Counted from the stretch's first letter, positions 38,791 through 47,650 are shown. The stretch: DNA of 64,000 nucleotides from Evansella halocellulosilytica (GCF_002335745.1 NZ_NIST01000001.1:3091126-3155125); one strand, 5' to 3'. Program-made: numbers and translations. Notes: generated by a model not told the origin, from the letters alone.

Positions 38791-38815
38791 AGGCACCTGT
38801 ATGTGGTGCCTTTTT
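38791..38815 (+). terminator. Terminator after the catalase remnant
   Basis: AGGCACC and GGTGCCT form a stem followed by five Ts, most likely the original catalase terminator. Confidence 0.9.
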
Positions 38816-38858
38816 GCTTTAATCTTAGACTCCATTTCACCAATAGAAAAATTCACCT

Positions 38859-38887
38859 TTAACAATCGTTTAGGGCTGTGATAAAAT
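38859..38887 (+). promoter_or_regulatory. Vegetative (sigma-A) promoter of spo0A
   Basis: TTAACA (38859-38864), exactly 17 bases, TAAAAT (38882-38887). Both hexamers differ from consensus by one base. It corresponds in position to Pv of B. subtilis spo0A. Confidence 0.7.
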
Positions 38888-38907
38888 GAATGACAAGATA
38901 AAGATTT

Positions 38908-38914
38908 TTCGACA
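38908..38914 (-). promoter_or_regulatory. 0A box upstream of spo0A
   Basis: TTCGACA, an exact match on the minus strand to the Spo0A-binding sequence TGTCGAA, just downstream of the vegetative promoter. A weaker box, TAGTCGAAA, lies at 38950-38958. Confidence 0.75.
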
Positions 38915-39021
38915 AACTTATTTTTATATATGTTGTATGAAATCGAATGTAGTCGAAAAACAGAGCATTAGTGAATAAACGAAAGAAAACTAAAGTTTTT
39001 TAAGAAAAAATAAAAAAATAA

Positions 39022-39050
39022 AAAGGAATACTATTCTCATTGTCGAATAC
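39022..39050 (+). promoter_or_regulatory. Sigma-H promoter of spo0A with an overlapping 0A box
   Basis: AAAGGAATA (39022-39030), 11 bases, GTCGAATAC (39042-39050) matches the sigma-H pattern RNAGGAWWW-N11/12-RNNGAATWW in all but the last base. An exact TGTCGAA box (39041-39047) overlaps the -10. This is the Ps promoter that raises Spo0A when starvation begins. Confidence 0.82.
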
Positions 39051-39093
39051 AGTGTTGACCGAATCTAAAATAGTAATTGGGGAGGAACAAAAG

Positions 39094-39876
39094 TTGGAAA
39101 AAGTTAATGTTTGTGTAGCTGATGATAATCGTGAATTAGTTATGTTATTAGAGGATTATATTAATTCGCAAGATGACATGGAGGTAATTGGAAAAGCTTA
39201 TAATGGACAGGAGTGTCTTGAATTAGTTGATGAAAAACAGCCAGATGTTTTAATTCTGGATATTATTATGCCTCACTTAGATGGGTTAGCTGTACTAGAA
39301 AAGTTAAATTCCCGTCAAATGTCAAAACGTCCAAATATAATTATGTTAACTGCATTTGGACAGGAAGATGTGACGAAGAAAGCAGTAGAACTAGGTGCAT
39401 CATATTACGTTCTAAAGCCATTTGATATGGATACTTTAATGAACAAAGTAAGAGATGTAAGTGGTAATGGAACTCCATATATTAAGTCTACGACGACTAC
39501 TGCACCGAAGGAAAATAAACCGATGAATTTAGATGCAAGCATTACAAGCATTATTCATGAAATCGGTGTTCCGGCACATATTAAAGGATATATGTATTTA
39601 CGTGAAGCCATTACGATGGTTTACAATGATATTGAATTGTTAGGTTCAATTACGAAAGTATTATATCCAGATATAGCTAAGAAATACAATACAACTGCGA
39701 GTCGTGTAGAACGTGCGATTCGTCATGCCATCGAAGTAGCTTGGAGCCGTGGAAATATCGAATCGATTTCGAAAATGTTTGGATACACAGTCAGTGTGTC
39801 GAAAGCAAAGCCGACAAACAGTGAATTTATTGCAATGGTTGCCGATAAATTAAGGATTGAACATAAAGTTAGCTAA
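39094..39876 (+). CDS. spo0A: Master sporulation response regulator Spo0A
   Basis: 260 aa: receiver domain 1-120 with acidic pocket D10/D11 and phospho-acceptor D56 ([14 protein letters not shown]), then a conserved DNA-binding domain ([20 protein letters not shown]; helix-turn-helix [19 protein letters not shown]). Start is TTG 39094 behind GGGGAGGA, which lies downstream of the sigma-H promoter; the frame is open to 39040, but that lies inside the promoter. [16 protein letters not shown] matches the B. subtilis start. Confidence 0.97.
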   Translation: MEKVNVCVADDNRELVMLLEDYINSQDDMEVIGKAYNGQECLELVDEKQPDVLILDIIMPHLDGLAVLEKLNSRQMSKRPNIIMLTAFGQEDVTKKAVELGASYYVLKPFDMDTLMNKVRDVSGNGTPYIKSTTTTAPKENKPMNLDASITSIIHEIGVPAHIKGYMYLREAITMVYNDIELLGSITKVLYPDIAKKYNTTASRVERAIRHAIEVAWSRGNIESISKMFGYTVSVSKAKPTNSEFIAMVADKLRIEHKVS

Positions 39877-39989
39877 TCAGCATTTAAAGCATTGATACAA
39901 TTGAATATTTTGGAAATATCTAGTTGTTTTTATCTAGTTATGGCAAATAACAAACTTCTTTTAAATCCTCATAATAACCGTTGGGTTAC

Positions 39990-40047
39990 AAAAAGACACT
40001 ATTTTTTACTGGTCTGTATAAGACAGTAAAAGGTGGTGTCTTTTTAT
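39990..40047 (+). terminator. Terminator after spo0A
   Basis: A long hairpin: AAAAAGACAC pairs with GTGTCTTTTT, and inside it TACTGGTCT with AGACAGTA; T run at the end. The next 260 bases to the DUF3137 gene show no feature I can name. Confidence 0.88.
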
Positions 40048-40311
40048 TTTGAAGTCTTTGATAAAAACGGACATCTACGGAATGGAAAACGACTCAACAA
40101 GATGAATATTAACTTTACAAGCTTTTACAGGGAGGTAGTTACTTCGACTCATGAAAATTCAGGGTAAATTAGTAACGAATAATCGGATTTTGTGGGTATA
40201 TATTCATGTATAGGAAAAAAACGGATGATAACAATGCACCTTTATCGTATAATTAATTGAGTATAGCTTTTAGCTTTTCGAATCATATTTTTAGATGGCG
40301 AGGTGAAGAGG

Positions 40312-41544
40312 ATGAGTAAGATCGTTAAAGGTGTCGGGGTTACGAAAGCCGTTAGACATAGGGGAAGCGAAGAGAAATCTGATAACTCTAAGGAAATTAG
40401 AAAAGATGAAGTATATGGACTTCAACAGTTTGCTAAATCTAGGGGAGAGTATGATGAATTTTACGATGCAAAATTAGGTGCAAAAGTAGAACAGATTGAA
40501 ATGAATCGCCAAAAGGCAATGGGGGAATTAAAGAAAAAAGCAATTCCTGCCGGTATTGGTGTCGTCATAGCACTCATGATTCATTTTCTAATTCCTAGTA
40601 TTGGTACTTATGTTTGGATGGCAGTAGGTGCATACATAGCATATTTAGGTTACACGTATTACAACAACCAGAAAGAAATTGGCTGGGATGTTAAGGATAT
40701 GATTGTGACAGATTTAGTTGAATTTATGAATCCTAATTTTACGTATGAAAAAAATAAATACGTATCTAAATCTCAATTTAACTATGCAAATGTATTTAAA
40801 CAAAATCCTGATAGGTATTCGGGTGAAGATTTAATAAAAGGGTATTTAGAGGATGAGGAAGAAGGAGTAAAAACACAACTGTCCTTTTCTGAAGCTACTG
40901 CAGAAAAGCGTATAAAATATAAAGATAAAAATGGAAGAGTAAAGTATCGATATGAGACGATCTTTAAAGGACTGTTTTTTAAAGTAGATTTTAATAAAGA
41001 TACTGAAGGTGTCACGATTGTCGTGCCGAAGCAAAAAAGAAGCATTGGTACAAAGGTTGAAACGTTGATCGGAAAGCATAAAAATAAGCAAAAATTAGAA
41101 GATATTGAATTAGAGAATGTTGAATTCATGGAAAAGTTTACAGTAAGAAGTACAGATGGTATATCTTCTAGATATATTTTAACACCAGCTTTCATGAATC
41201 GATTGTTAGAATTCTCTGATGGTAAACCAAGAGAAAAACATGCTGATGAAGTTGATGGACCGATAGATGTGCATTCCATGAGTAAGAAAGATGCGATGAA
41301 GCAAGCGTGGAAGCAAGGCAGTGCATTAGCGAAAGAAAGCCAAGAATCGGGATATAAACCATATTTTTCATTCAGAGATGGAACGATGTATTTTATGTTG
41401 GCTACGGGAAGAAAGCATTTTGATTTTAATTTAATGCAAAAGTTAGATAGAGAAGTAATATATGATTACTTCCGGGATATTAATCGCGCATTAGAGTTAG
41501 TAGATGAGTTGAACTTGAACCTTAGAATTTGGTCAAAAAATTAA
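40312..41544 (+). CDS. DUF3137-domain membrane protein
   Basis: 410 aa: charged helical N-terminus (about 1-80), two closely spaced membrane helices (about 85-103 and 105-122), and a large cytoplasmic region with a DUF3137 (galanin-like) domain. ATG 40312 follows GAGGTGA. It is followed by a LemA gene 26 bases on; DUF3137 and LemA proteins are commonly paired, although no biochemical role is established. B. subtilis has no such pair after spo0A. Confidence 0.85.
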   Translation: MSKIVKGVGVTKAVRHRGSEEKSDNSKEIRKDEVYGLQQFAKSRGEYDEFYDAKLGAKVEQIEMNRQKAMGELKKKAIPAGIGVVIALMIHFLIPSIGTYVWMAVGAYIAYLGYTYYNNQKEIGWDVKDMIVTDLVEFMNPNFTYEKNKYVSKSQFNYANVFKQNPDRYSGEDLIKGYLEDEEEGVKTQLSFSEATAEKRIKYKDKNGRVKYRYETIFKGLFFKVDFNKDTEGVTIVVPKQKRSIGTKVETLIGKHKNKQKLEDIELENVEFMEKFTVRSTDGISSRYILTPAFMNRLLEFSDGKPREKHADEVDGPIDVHSMSKKDAMKQAWKQGSALAKESQESGYKPYFSFRDGTMYFMLATGRKHFDFNLMQKLDREVIYDYFRDINRALELVDELNLNLRIWSKN

Positions 41545-41570
41545 TATAAACAAGAAAGAGAGGAATGAAA

Positions 41571-42128
41571 TTGGGTATTATTATAACTTTTATCGCTTTA
41601 GGAATCGTTGTATTATTTGTCATTACAAGCTATAACGGTGTCAAAAAGAAAGGTGTAAGTGTTGATACAGCTTATCGGGATTTGGATGCAGTTTTAGAAC
41701 AACGCTGGGATCAAATTCAAAACTTAATTAGTGCAGTGAAAAATGAAGTAAAGGCTGAGACTGAGCATGTAGAAAAAGTGGTTGCTATGCGAGCAGGGGT
41801 CGAAAATGCAAAAACACCGAATGAAAAAATTGAAGCAAATCAAAAGTTAGAATCTGCAATTAGCGGATTTAGATTACAGGTTGAGAATTATCCTGATACA
41901 AACTTTAATGAAGGCTTCAGACATTTACAAAAAAACATTAGTCATCTCGAAGAAACCCTTCAAGCAGCAAGACGTAACTATAATTCGCATGTAAAAGTGT
42001 TTAATCAATACATTGCTGTATTTCCAAGAAACATGATAGCAAGTATGTTTAACTTTGAAGCTAGAACGTTCTTTGAAGCTACCGAACATAAACGTGAAGC
42101 ACCAAGTGTAGATAAAATGTTCGGTTAA
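41571..42128 (+). CDS. LemA-family protein
   Basis: 185 aa: one N-terminal membrane helix (about residues 3-20), then a helical bundle with SYNGVKKKGVSVDTAYRDLDAVLEQRWDQIQNL-type start and FNARRNYN-like VLNQYIAVFPRN region, the LemA hallmarks. TTG 41571 sits seven bases after GAGAGG; ATG 41565 is only one base from it. Role unknown; partner of the DUF3137 protein. Confidence 0.9.
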   Translation: MGIIITFIALGIVVLFVITSYNGVKKKGVSVDTAYRDLDAVLEQRWDQIQNLISAVKNEVKAETEHVEKVVAMRAGVENAKTPNEKIEANQKLESAISGFRLQVENYPDTNFNEGFRHLQKNISHLEETLQAARRNYNSHVKVFNQYIAVFPRNMIASMFNFEARTFFEATEHKREAPSVDKMFG

Positions 42129-42132
42129 ATAG

Positions 42133-42196
42133 CAAAGCTGGGACAAAACCTAGCTATAATAAGTGGCCCTCACTATAGGTGAGAGCCATTTTTTTA
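42133..42196 (+). terminator. Repeat family 1, copy D: terminator of the LemA operon and intron target
   Basis: GCTGGGACAAAACC head, then GTGGCCCTCAC and GTGAGAGCCA forming a stem, then seven Ts. Group II intron sequence begins on the base after this element, so it is also the 5' exon of the intron. Confidence 0.88.
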
Positions 42197-44082
42197 GTGC
42201 GCCCAGCATGGGTGTAATCTATAGGGTGAAAGTCCCGAACCACGAAGGCAGAAGTAGTGGTTAGCCAAACGCAAGGGTGTCCATGGTGACGTGGAATCTG
42301 AAGGAAGCGAGCGGCAGACCTCCGGTCTGAGGAACACGAACTTCATATGAGGCTAGGTATCACTGGATGAGTTTGCTAAACAAAACAAAGTCCGTTCTGC
42401 CGAAGGTGGTACAGAGTAAATGAAGCAGATAGGTGGAGGGAAAGATTGCACTCTTACCTGGGGAGGCCTGGCTGTAACGCCAAGCTCACTTGGTAACCTA
42501 TTTAGTGATAAATAGCTGAACAGTCAGGAGTCAGCAGAGGCCATAGTACTTTGAATGATCTAGAGATTTAAGGGAAGGGCCGAATCATTTAAGAAGAATT
42601 AGCGCTTGGCGTACGTATTACTCAATGAAGCAGAAACATATAATCCTTCCTAATGGAGGACGTGGTGAATCCCACAGGGGACATAAGAAGGGCTGAGAGT
42701 AATACCACACAAGAAGATGATCTAATTCACGTAGGAGATTGATAAGAATGTTGGAACGAGTTCTATCACGGCAAAATTTAAATCGCGCACTCGAAAGAGT
42801 GGAGCGTAATAAAGGAAGTCACGGTGTAGATGGGATGAACGTACAAAACCTACGACCTTATCTTCATGAACACTGGGCATCCCTGCGAGCTCAGCTCGAA
42901 AGTGGTACCTATCAACCTCAACCTGTTCGCCGAGTCGAAATCCCGAAACCGAGCGGAGGTAAGAGGAAATTAGGAATCCCGACTGTGATAGACCGTTTCA
43001 TACAACAGGCTATTGCACAAACACTGAGTGAGGTTTATGACCCAACATTCTCCACCAAAAGTTTTGGGTTCCGACCAGACAAACGTGCTCACGACGCTGT
43101 TCGACAAGCTAGGGGGTATATTAAAGAGGGTTGTCGCTGGGTCGTGGACATTGACCTAGAGAAATTCTTCGATAAGGTAAACCATGATAGATTAATGAGA
43201 ACAATAAGTTATCGAGTGGATGACCCCATACTACTTAGGTTGATACGTAGGTATCTTCAATCTGGTGTGATGGAGAAAGGCCTTGTCAGTCCTAATACTG
43301 AAGGGACTCCGCAAGGAGGACCGCTTAGTCCCCTCCTGTCTAACATTGTTCTAGACGAACTTGACAAGGAACTGGAGGAAAGAGGTCTTGCCTTCGTACG
43401 CTATGCCGACGATTGTAATATCTACGTCCGCTCTAGAAGAGCAGGTGAACGGATAATGGAAAGTATTACAACGTTTATTGAGAAGAAACTCAAACTGAAG
43501 GTGAACAAAGAGAAGAGTGCAGTAGACCGACCATGGAGAAGAACATTCCTAGGCTTCACTTTCACCAACAACATTAAACAACCGAAAATTAGAGTATCCA
43601 AGCAAAGTATTCAACGTTTTAAACTGAGAATACGAAAACTCACCTCGAGGAAATGGTCAATTTCTATGGGGGATAGGATAGAGAAAATCAACCGCTATCT
43701 GATCGGTTGGATGGGCTATTATCAACTAGCCGAAACTACCTCAGTCTTTAAAAGGATTGATGGTTGGCTTCGAAGAAGGTTGAGGATGATTCGATGGAAA
43801 GAGTGGAAGAAGATTAAAACGAAACAAAAGAATCTTAGGAAGCAAGGAATCAATGAACAACAGGCATGGGAGTGGGCTAATTCTAGACTAGGATACTGGC
43901 GTATAGCTAAAAGTCCTATATTAGATAGAGCCCTTGATAACCGATATTGGAATAATCAAGGGCTTAAAAGTCTACTTTTGAGATATCAATCGTTACGTTG
44001 GACTTAAATGAAACCGCCGTGTACCGAACGGTACGCACGGTGGTGTGAGAGGTCGGGGGTTAGTCACCCCCTCCTACTCGAT
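42197..44082 (+). mobile_element. Group IIC intron
   Basis: About 1.89 kb from GTGCGCCCAGCATGGGTG to CTACTCGAT. The first 250 bases follow the Oceanobacillus iheyensis group IIC ribozyme closely: TCTATAGGGTGAAAGTCCCG, CGCAAGGGTGTCC, GGAATCTGAAGGAAGCG, CTTCATATGAGGCTAGGTAT. Domain V is the hairpin near 44012-44049 (ACCGCCGTGTACCGAACGGT and onward) and domain VI the GGGGG/CCCCC stem just after. The domain IV loop holds the maturase. Insertion directly behind a terminator hairpin is the class C preference. Confidence 0.95.
42748..44007 (+). CDS. ltrA: Group II intron reverse transcriptase/maturase
   Basis: About 419 aa. Reverse transcriptase motifs in order: GKRKLGIPTVIDRFIQQA, FGFRPDKRAHDAV, the DIDLEKFFDKVNHD block, EGTPQGGPLSPLLSNI, the catalytic FVRYADD (YADD box) and LGFTF; then a maturase (X) domain with WMGYYQ. 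There is no HNH endonuclease domain, as in class C. ATG 42748 follows AGGAG at ten bases; TTG 42739 is too close. The frame is intact, so the intron may be active. Confidence 0.95.
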   Translation: MLERVLSRQNLNRALERVERNKGSHGVDGMNVQNLRPYLHEHWASLRAQLESGTYQPQPVRRVEIPKPSGGKRKLGIPTVIDRFIQQAIAQTLSEVYDPTFSTKSFGFRPDKRAHDAVRQARGYIKEGCRWVVDIDLEKFFDKVNHDRLMRTISYRVDDPILLRLIRRYLQSGVMEKGLVSPNTEGTPQGGPLSPLLSNIVLDELDKELEERGLAFVRYADDCNIYVRSRRAGERIMESITTFIEKKLKLKVNKEKSAVDRPWRRTFLGFTFTNNIKQPKIRVSKQSIQRFKLRIRKLTSRKWSISMGDRIEKINRYLIGWMGYYQLAETTSVFKRIDGWLRRRLRMIRWKEWKKIKTKQKNLRKQGINEQQAWEWANSRLGYWRIAKSPILDRALDNRYWNNQGLKSLLLRYQSLRWT

Positions 44083-44183
44083 TATTCTTTGTAAACCACA
44101 GGCTCTGCCTGTGTGAAATAAACCTTTAAGGGTTGTATTCGTGAGGATCTCTTTAAAAGTAATGAATAGTTGGAAGGTATACT

Positions 44184-44640
44184 GTGCTTCTTCCCCTGCA
44201 AGATGAATCGAAGAAGAGAATGCGTCGAAACAGCTTGACTGCTTTTCCTACCGCCAAGCTGCACAACTTCTCCTCTTGACGGTACTATGACTGCTTTTCC
44301 TGCCGCCAAGGATCACGAAATCTTCTCTTGGCGGTACTATTAGAGAACTCAGCGAAGAGGCGCTCGTTGCTCCTGCGGTTACTCGTCGCAGACTAGTGCT
44401 TCTTCCTCTGAAAGATTAATCGAAGAAGAGAATGCGTCGAAGCAGCTCGTAGAGAATTCAGCGAAGAAACGCTCGTTGCTCCTGCGGTTACTCATCGCAG
44501 ACTAGTGCTTCTTCCTCTGAAAGATTAATCGAAGAAGAGAATGCGTCGAAGCAGCTCGTAGAGAATTCAGCGAAGAAACGCTCGTTGCTCCTGCGGTTAC
44601 TCGTCGCAGAAAAACAGTGCTCCTGCGGTTACTCGTCGCA
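44184..44640 (+). repeat. Nested tandem-repeat tract downstream of the intron
   Basis: Two near-identical 109-base units begin at 44341 and 44450, with a third partial unit from 44559. Each holds GCTCCTGCGGTTACTCGTCG and CTTCTTC/GAAGAAG arms. A diverged copy starts at 44184, interrupted by two 52-base units (44237-44288 and 44289-44340) beginning GACTGCTTTTCCT. The CCTGCGGTTACTCGTCGCA core also appears inverted at about 52179. Not protein coding; units are too long and unspaced for CRISPR. Confidence 0.88.
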
Positions 44641-44715
44641 AAAGCATTTGCTTGCTTTCACCCTAGGGCACAAGTGCGACATCCGCTCTTACTTCATTTT
44701 GTTCGTATTCACGGT

Positions 44716-44776
44716 GTCTTCTTTGCCACGGACCAAATGAATAACGTCCCTTAAGGGACTCTGTGGTAAAGCGTCC
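44716..44776 (+). repeat. Dispersed repeat family 2, copy B
   Basis: CCACGGACCAAATGAATAA, GTCCCTTAAGGGACTCT and GGTAAAGCG correspond to 5005-5063. Here GTCCCTTAAGGGAC is a perfect palindrome. Confidence 0.7.
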
Positions 44777-44879
44777 CAATGGATATAATTGATTTATAAA
44801 TTTGATTCGCGTAATAAAATATACTTATGTTCTTCAACTATATTGCTCATAATAACGTTAAGGTCATAAATAGAGGTGC

Positions 44880-45950
44880 ATGTCATTGTTTGAACCACCA
44901 ATAGTCGGAAAGGCGTTTAGAGGCAATATTACCAAGAAGCTTTTATTATCAGTTCCTTCTAGATCGATTATTATCATTAATCATGAAGATATTGATACGG
45001 TTTCAGCTGAAGAAATGATTCGTCATAATATTAAAGCGGTAATAAATTTAAAACATTCAATATCAGGTAAAGTACCGAATTCTGGAGTTTCATTATTAAT
45101 ACGAAACCGTATTCCAGTTTTTGATTTATTTCTTTCAAAACATACATTTCTACCACAAAGTATGGATGTACGTATTACTGGAGATCGTCTATATGAAGTG
45201 AACCATGATCAATTAACGTTTATTGGCCGTTTGCAAAAATATACGAAAGAACAATGTGATGAAAAAGAGCGTGAAGGAAAGAGGAAATTCCCAGTCTTAT
45301 TCCAGCAGTTTGTAGAAAATAGTCTATTGTATATGTCGAAGGAATTAACGTTATTTCTTGAAGAGGTTGAAAAACTTCCATGCATTTTAAGTATGAAGGC
45401 ACAACCTGTATGGATAGTCGCTAGAGGGGCTAATTTCTTTGATGAAATAACATATTTAAAGCAATATATGAAGCATGCGGGTACGATCATAGCTGTAGAT
45501 GGAGCAGCTAATACACTTTATAAACATGAGTTAATGCCAGATTATATTATTGGTGATATGGATTCTATCTCAACAGATATTCAAACGTATTCAAGTGTAT
45601 TTATTGCCCATTCCTACATGAACGGTTATTCACCTGGAGAAGAAAGATTGAAGCAGTTAGATATTAAACCTTTAACAGTATCGTTCCCCGGATTAAGTGA
45701 AGATTTAGCGATTATGTTAGCTTACGTTTCAGGAGCATCACAAATCATAACAGTCGGTTGTCGAACGTCAGTAAAGGAGCTAATAGAAAAAGGACGTAAA
45801 GGTATGGCTTCTACACTGTTAACTAGAATGTATGCGGGAGATATTATTCACGAGTGGAAATGTGGCTCCGGAATTTTATCGATGGAACGTTACTCCAAAC
45901 TTGCACATATTAGTTTACATGAAAATGAGGCGAACATTGATGAAAGCTGA
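44880..45950 (+). CDS. SteA-like protein (thiamine pyrophosphokinase-like fold)
   Basis: 356 aa. The C-terminal half carries the nucleotide-fold motifs AVDGAANTLYKHELMPDYIIGDMDSI (split here at about residues 200-225), as in the putative cytokinetic-ring protein family SteA; these share a thiamine-pyrophosphokinase-like domain but are not expected to make thiamine diphosphate. A C-terminal hydrophobic segment is weak. ATG 44880 follows AGAGGTG. It overlaps the next gene by 11 bases, and a third follows with overlap, suggesting an envelope-related operon. Confidence 0.78.
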   Translation: MSLFEPPIVGKAFRGNITKKLLLSVPSRSIIIINHEDIDTVSAEEMIRHNIKAVINLKHSISGKVPNSGVSLLIRNRIPVFDLFLSKHTFLPQSMDVRITGDRLYEVNHDQLTFIGRLQKYTKEQCDEKEREGKRKFPVLFQQFVENSLLYMSKELTLFLEEVEKLPCILSMKAQPVWIVARGANFFDEITYLKQYMKHAGTIIAVDGAANTLYKHELMPDYIIGDMDSISTDIQTYSSVFIAHSYMNGYSPGEERLKQLDIKPLTVSFPGLSEDLAIMLAYVSGASQIITVGCRTSVKELIEKGRKGMASTLLTRMYAGDIIHEWKCGSGILSMERYSKLAHISLHENEANIDES

Positions 45951-46599
45951 TATCGTCATCCCTGTTTATAATGAAGGAGACCGGATTGAAGACACATTAA
46001 TGTCATTAAAAGGAAAGCCTTGGATAAATCAAATGATTGTAGTAGACGATGGAAGTACAGATCAGACTTACAAACTGTCTGAATGCTATGCAGATATATT
46101 AATTAAACATACTGAAAATAAGGGGAAAGATAAGGCTGTTAAAACTGGATTACATTATGTAAATGAAGATTATGTGCTGTTGTTAGATGGCGATCTCGGT
46201 ACATCTATTGCTGAAGCCGAAAAATTACTCACTCCTTTAATGGAGGAGAAAGTCGATATGACCATTGCAACATTTCCAAGACCTATTCGTGGCGGTTGTG
46301 GGTTTGTGAAAAAAAGAGCACGCCATTATGTTTATAAAAAAACAGGTGTCGATATGACATCTCCTCTTTCTGGCCAACGGGGGATCAGAAGCGAATGGAT
46401 ACAATCGATCCTTCAAATGCCTTCTGTCGGTTTCGGGTTAGAAATGTCATTAAATCTCACGTTTTTAAAAAAAGGCGCAATCATTAAAGAAATTGAAACA
46501 AATATGTCTCATAGAGAGCATGGTAAAACCGTTTATGGATTTTATCACCGCTTTAAGCAGCTTATCGAAATGGAGAAATCAATATGGCAGCTTGGATAA
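45940..46599 (+). CDS. Family 2 glycosyltransferase
   Basis: 219 aa, GT-A fold: ADIVIPVYNEGDRIEDTL at the start, VVDDGSTDQTYKL, and the DGD metal motif in LLLDGDLGTS. There is no membrane helix, so it is cytoplasmic or peripheral. ATG 45940 overlaps the SteA-like gene; the frame is open far upstream, but only this start gives the GT-A first strand. Sugar donor and acceptor unknown. Confidence 0.88.
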   Translation: MKADIVIPVYNEGDRIEDTLMSLKGKPWINQMIVVDDGSTDQTYKLSECYADILIKHTENKGKDKAVKTGLHYVNEDYVLLLDGDLGTSIAEAEKLLTPLMEEKVDMTIATFPRPIRGGCGFVKKRARHYVYKKTGVDMTSPLSGQRGIRSEWIQSILQMPSVGFGLEMSLNLTFLKKGAIIKEIETNMSHREHGKTVYGFYHRFKQLIEMEKSIWQLG

Positions 46600-47381
46600 C
46601 ATGGATTACCGTCATACCTGTATTATTTTGGTTAATGCAAATCGTTTTTAAACGGTTGCAGCTATACACAAAAAACTACAAAGGGTACGATGTTCCTTAC
46701 AGTGCAGGCACAGTATTTATGTCGATCATCTTTATCGATTACTCATTTCTCCATACTACAGTAACTACAGTTACAGTATTTGTTTACTTACTTAGTTTAT
46801 GGGTGCTAGGTTTAATCGATGATCGATTTGGTTCAGCATATCCAAAAGGGATTAAAGGGCATTTTTCTTATGCAATTAAACGAAAAATTTATACGACTGG
46901 TTTTTTGAAAGCGGTAGGAACGGTAGTTGTGACTACATTCATTTTATTTTTTTCCTATCAAGGTGAAAACCTCATCTTATTCCCGTTCCATTTCCTCCTC
47001 TTAATATTAACCCCGCATGTCATGAACTTAATGGATACAAAACCATTACGAGTTTGTAAATTATTATCACTTATATTATTACTACTCACTCCGGTTTTAC
47101 TTGCAAACAACCAGCTATTAGTTACATTAATATGGATTATTCTATGCTGGTTTATCTTTGAGGGCAAACTGACATCGATGCTCGGTGATAATGGCTCGAT
47201 GCTAATTGGAGGATGGGCGGCGATTATGGTAATAAACCATACTTCGATATTAGTAGAGTTTATTTTTATGACATTTTGTATATCACTAACTTTATTTGCT
47301 GAGAGAAGTTCTATACAAGAGTGGATTTCTAAAACGCCAGTTTTAAATGAGTTTGACCGATGGGGTAGGATAAATGAATAA
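46584..47381 (+). CDS. MraY/WecA-like polyprenyl-phosphate sugar transferase
   Basis: 265 aa with about eight membrane helices. Family motifs are GLIDDRFG (catalytic Asp pair), KGIKGH, and MNLMDTKPLRVCK in place of the usual NxxNxxDG segment; LGDNGSMLIGG is the last loop. Shorter than MraY (about 320 aa). It probably links a sugar phosphate to a lipid carrier. Overlaps the GT2 gene by 16 bases. Confidence 0.85.
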   Translation: MAAWITWITVIPVLFWLMQIVFKRLQLYTKNYKGYDVPYSAGTVFMSIIFIDYSFLHTTVTTVTVFVYLLSLWVLGLIDDRFGSAYPKGIKGHFSYAIKRKIYTTGFLKAVGTVVVTTFILFFSYQGENLILFPFHFLLLILTPHVMNLMDTKPLRVCKLLSLILLLLTPVLLANNQLLVTLIWIILCWFIFEGKLTSMLGDNGSMLIGGWAAIMVINHTSILVEFIFMTFCISLTLFAERSSIQEWISKTPVLNEFDRWGRINE

Positions 47382-47406
47382 GGCTGAAAAGCGTATTTTC
47401 AGCCTT
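47380..47406. terminator. Bidirectional terminator
   Basis: AGGCTGAAAA and TTTTCAGCCT form a stem between the converging envelope cluster and the DUF2627 gene. Confidence 0.85.
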
Positions 47407-47410
47407 TCTC

Positions 47411-47650
47411 TTATTTTTTAAAGCGTGGTGCAACTTTATTATTCTTTCTATCCCGGTGAAGAATAAAACCTCCGATAAACCAAAGACCGATAATGAATGC
47501 AATAATTCCAGCAAAAAATTGTAACCATAACCATTCATAAGGCCAAATCAATTGCTGAAATAAAGTGTCTCTCATTAATTTTATCCCGTAACCTGCCAGG
47601 AAAATAGGAACTAATAAAATACATAAAGCTAAAAAACGTTGAATCGTCAT
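47411..47650 (-). CDS. yqzF: DUF2627 membrane protein (YqzF)
   Basis: 79 aa, two membrane helices (about residues 5-23 and 42-64), basic C-terminus. Matches the DUF2627 family, which lies next to bkdR in Bacillus. The start ATG (first base 47650) has GATAACGAG upstream on the minus strand, a weak ribosome site. Function unknown. Confidence 0.85.
   Translation of the reverse strand: MTIQRFLALCILLVPIFLAGYGIKLMRDTLFQQLIWPYEWLWLQFFAGIIAFIIGLWFIGGFILHRDRKNNKVAPRFKK

Noticed and set aside
40782..41279. 165-codon minus-strand frame inside the DUF3137 gene
   Set aside because: Ser/Phe-rich shadow of a real coding region, without a start signal.
44184..44640. CRISPR array
   Set aside because: Units of 109 and 52 bases are directly adjacent without unique spacers, and no cas gene is present.
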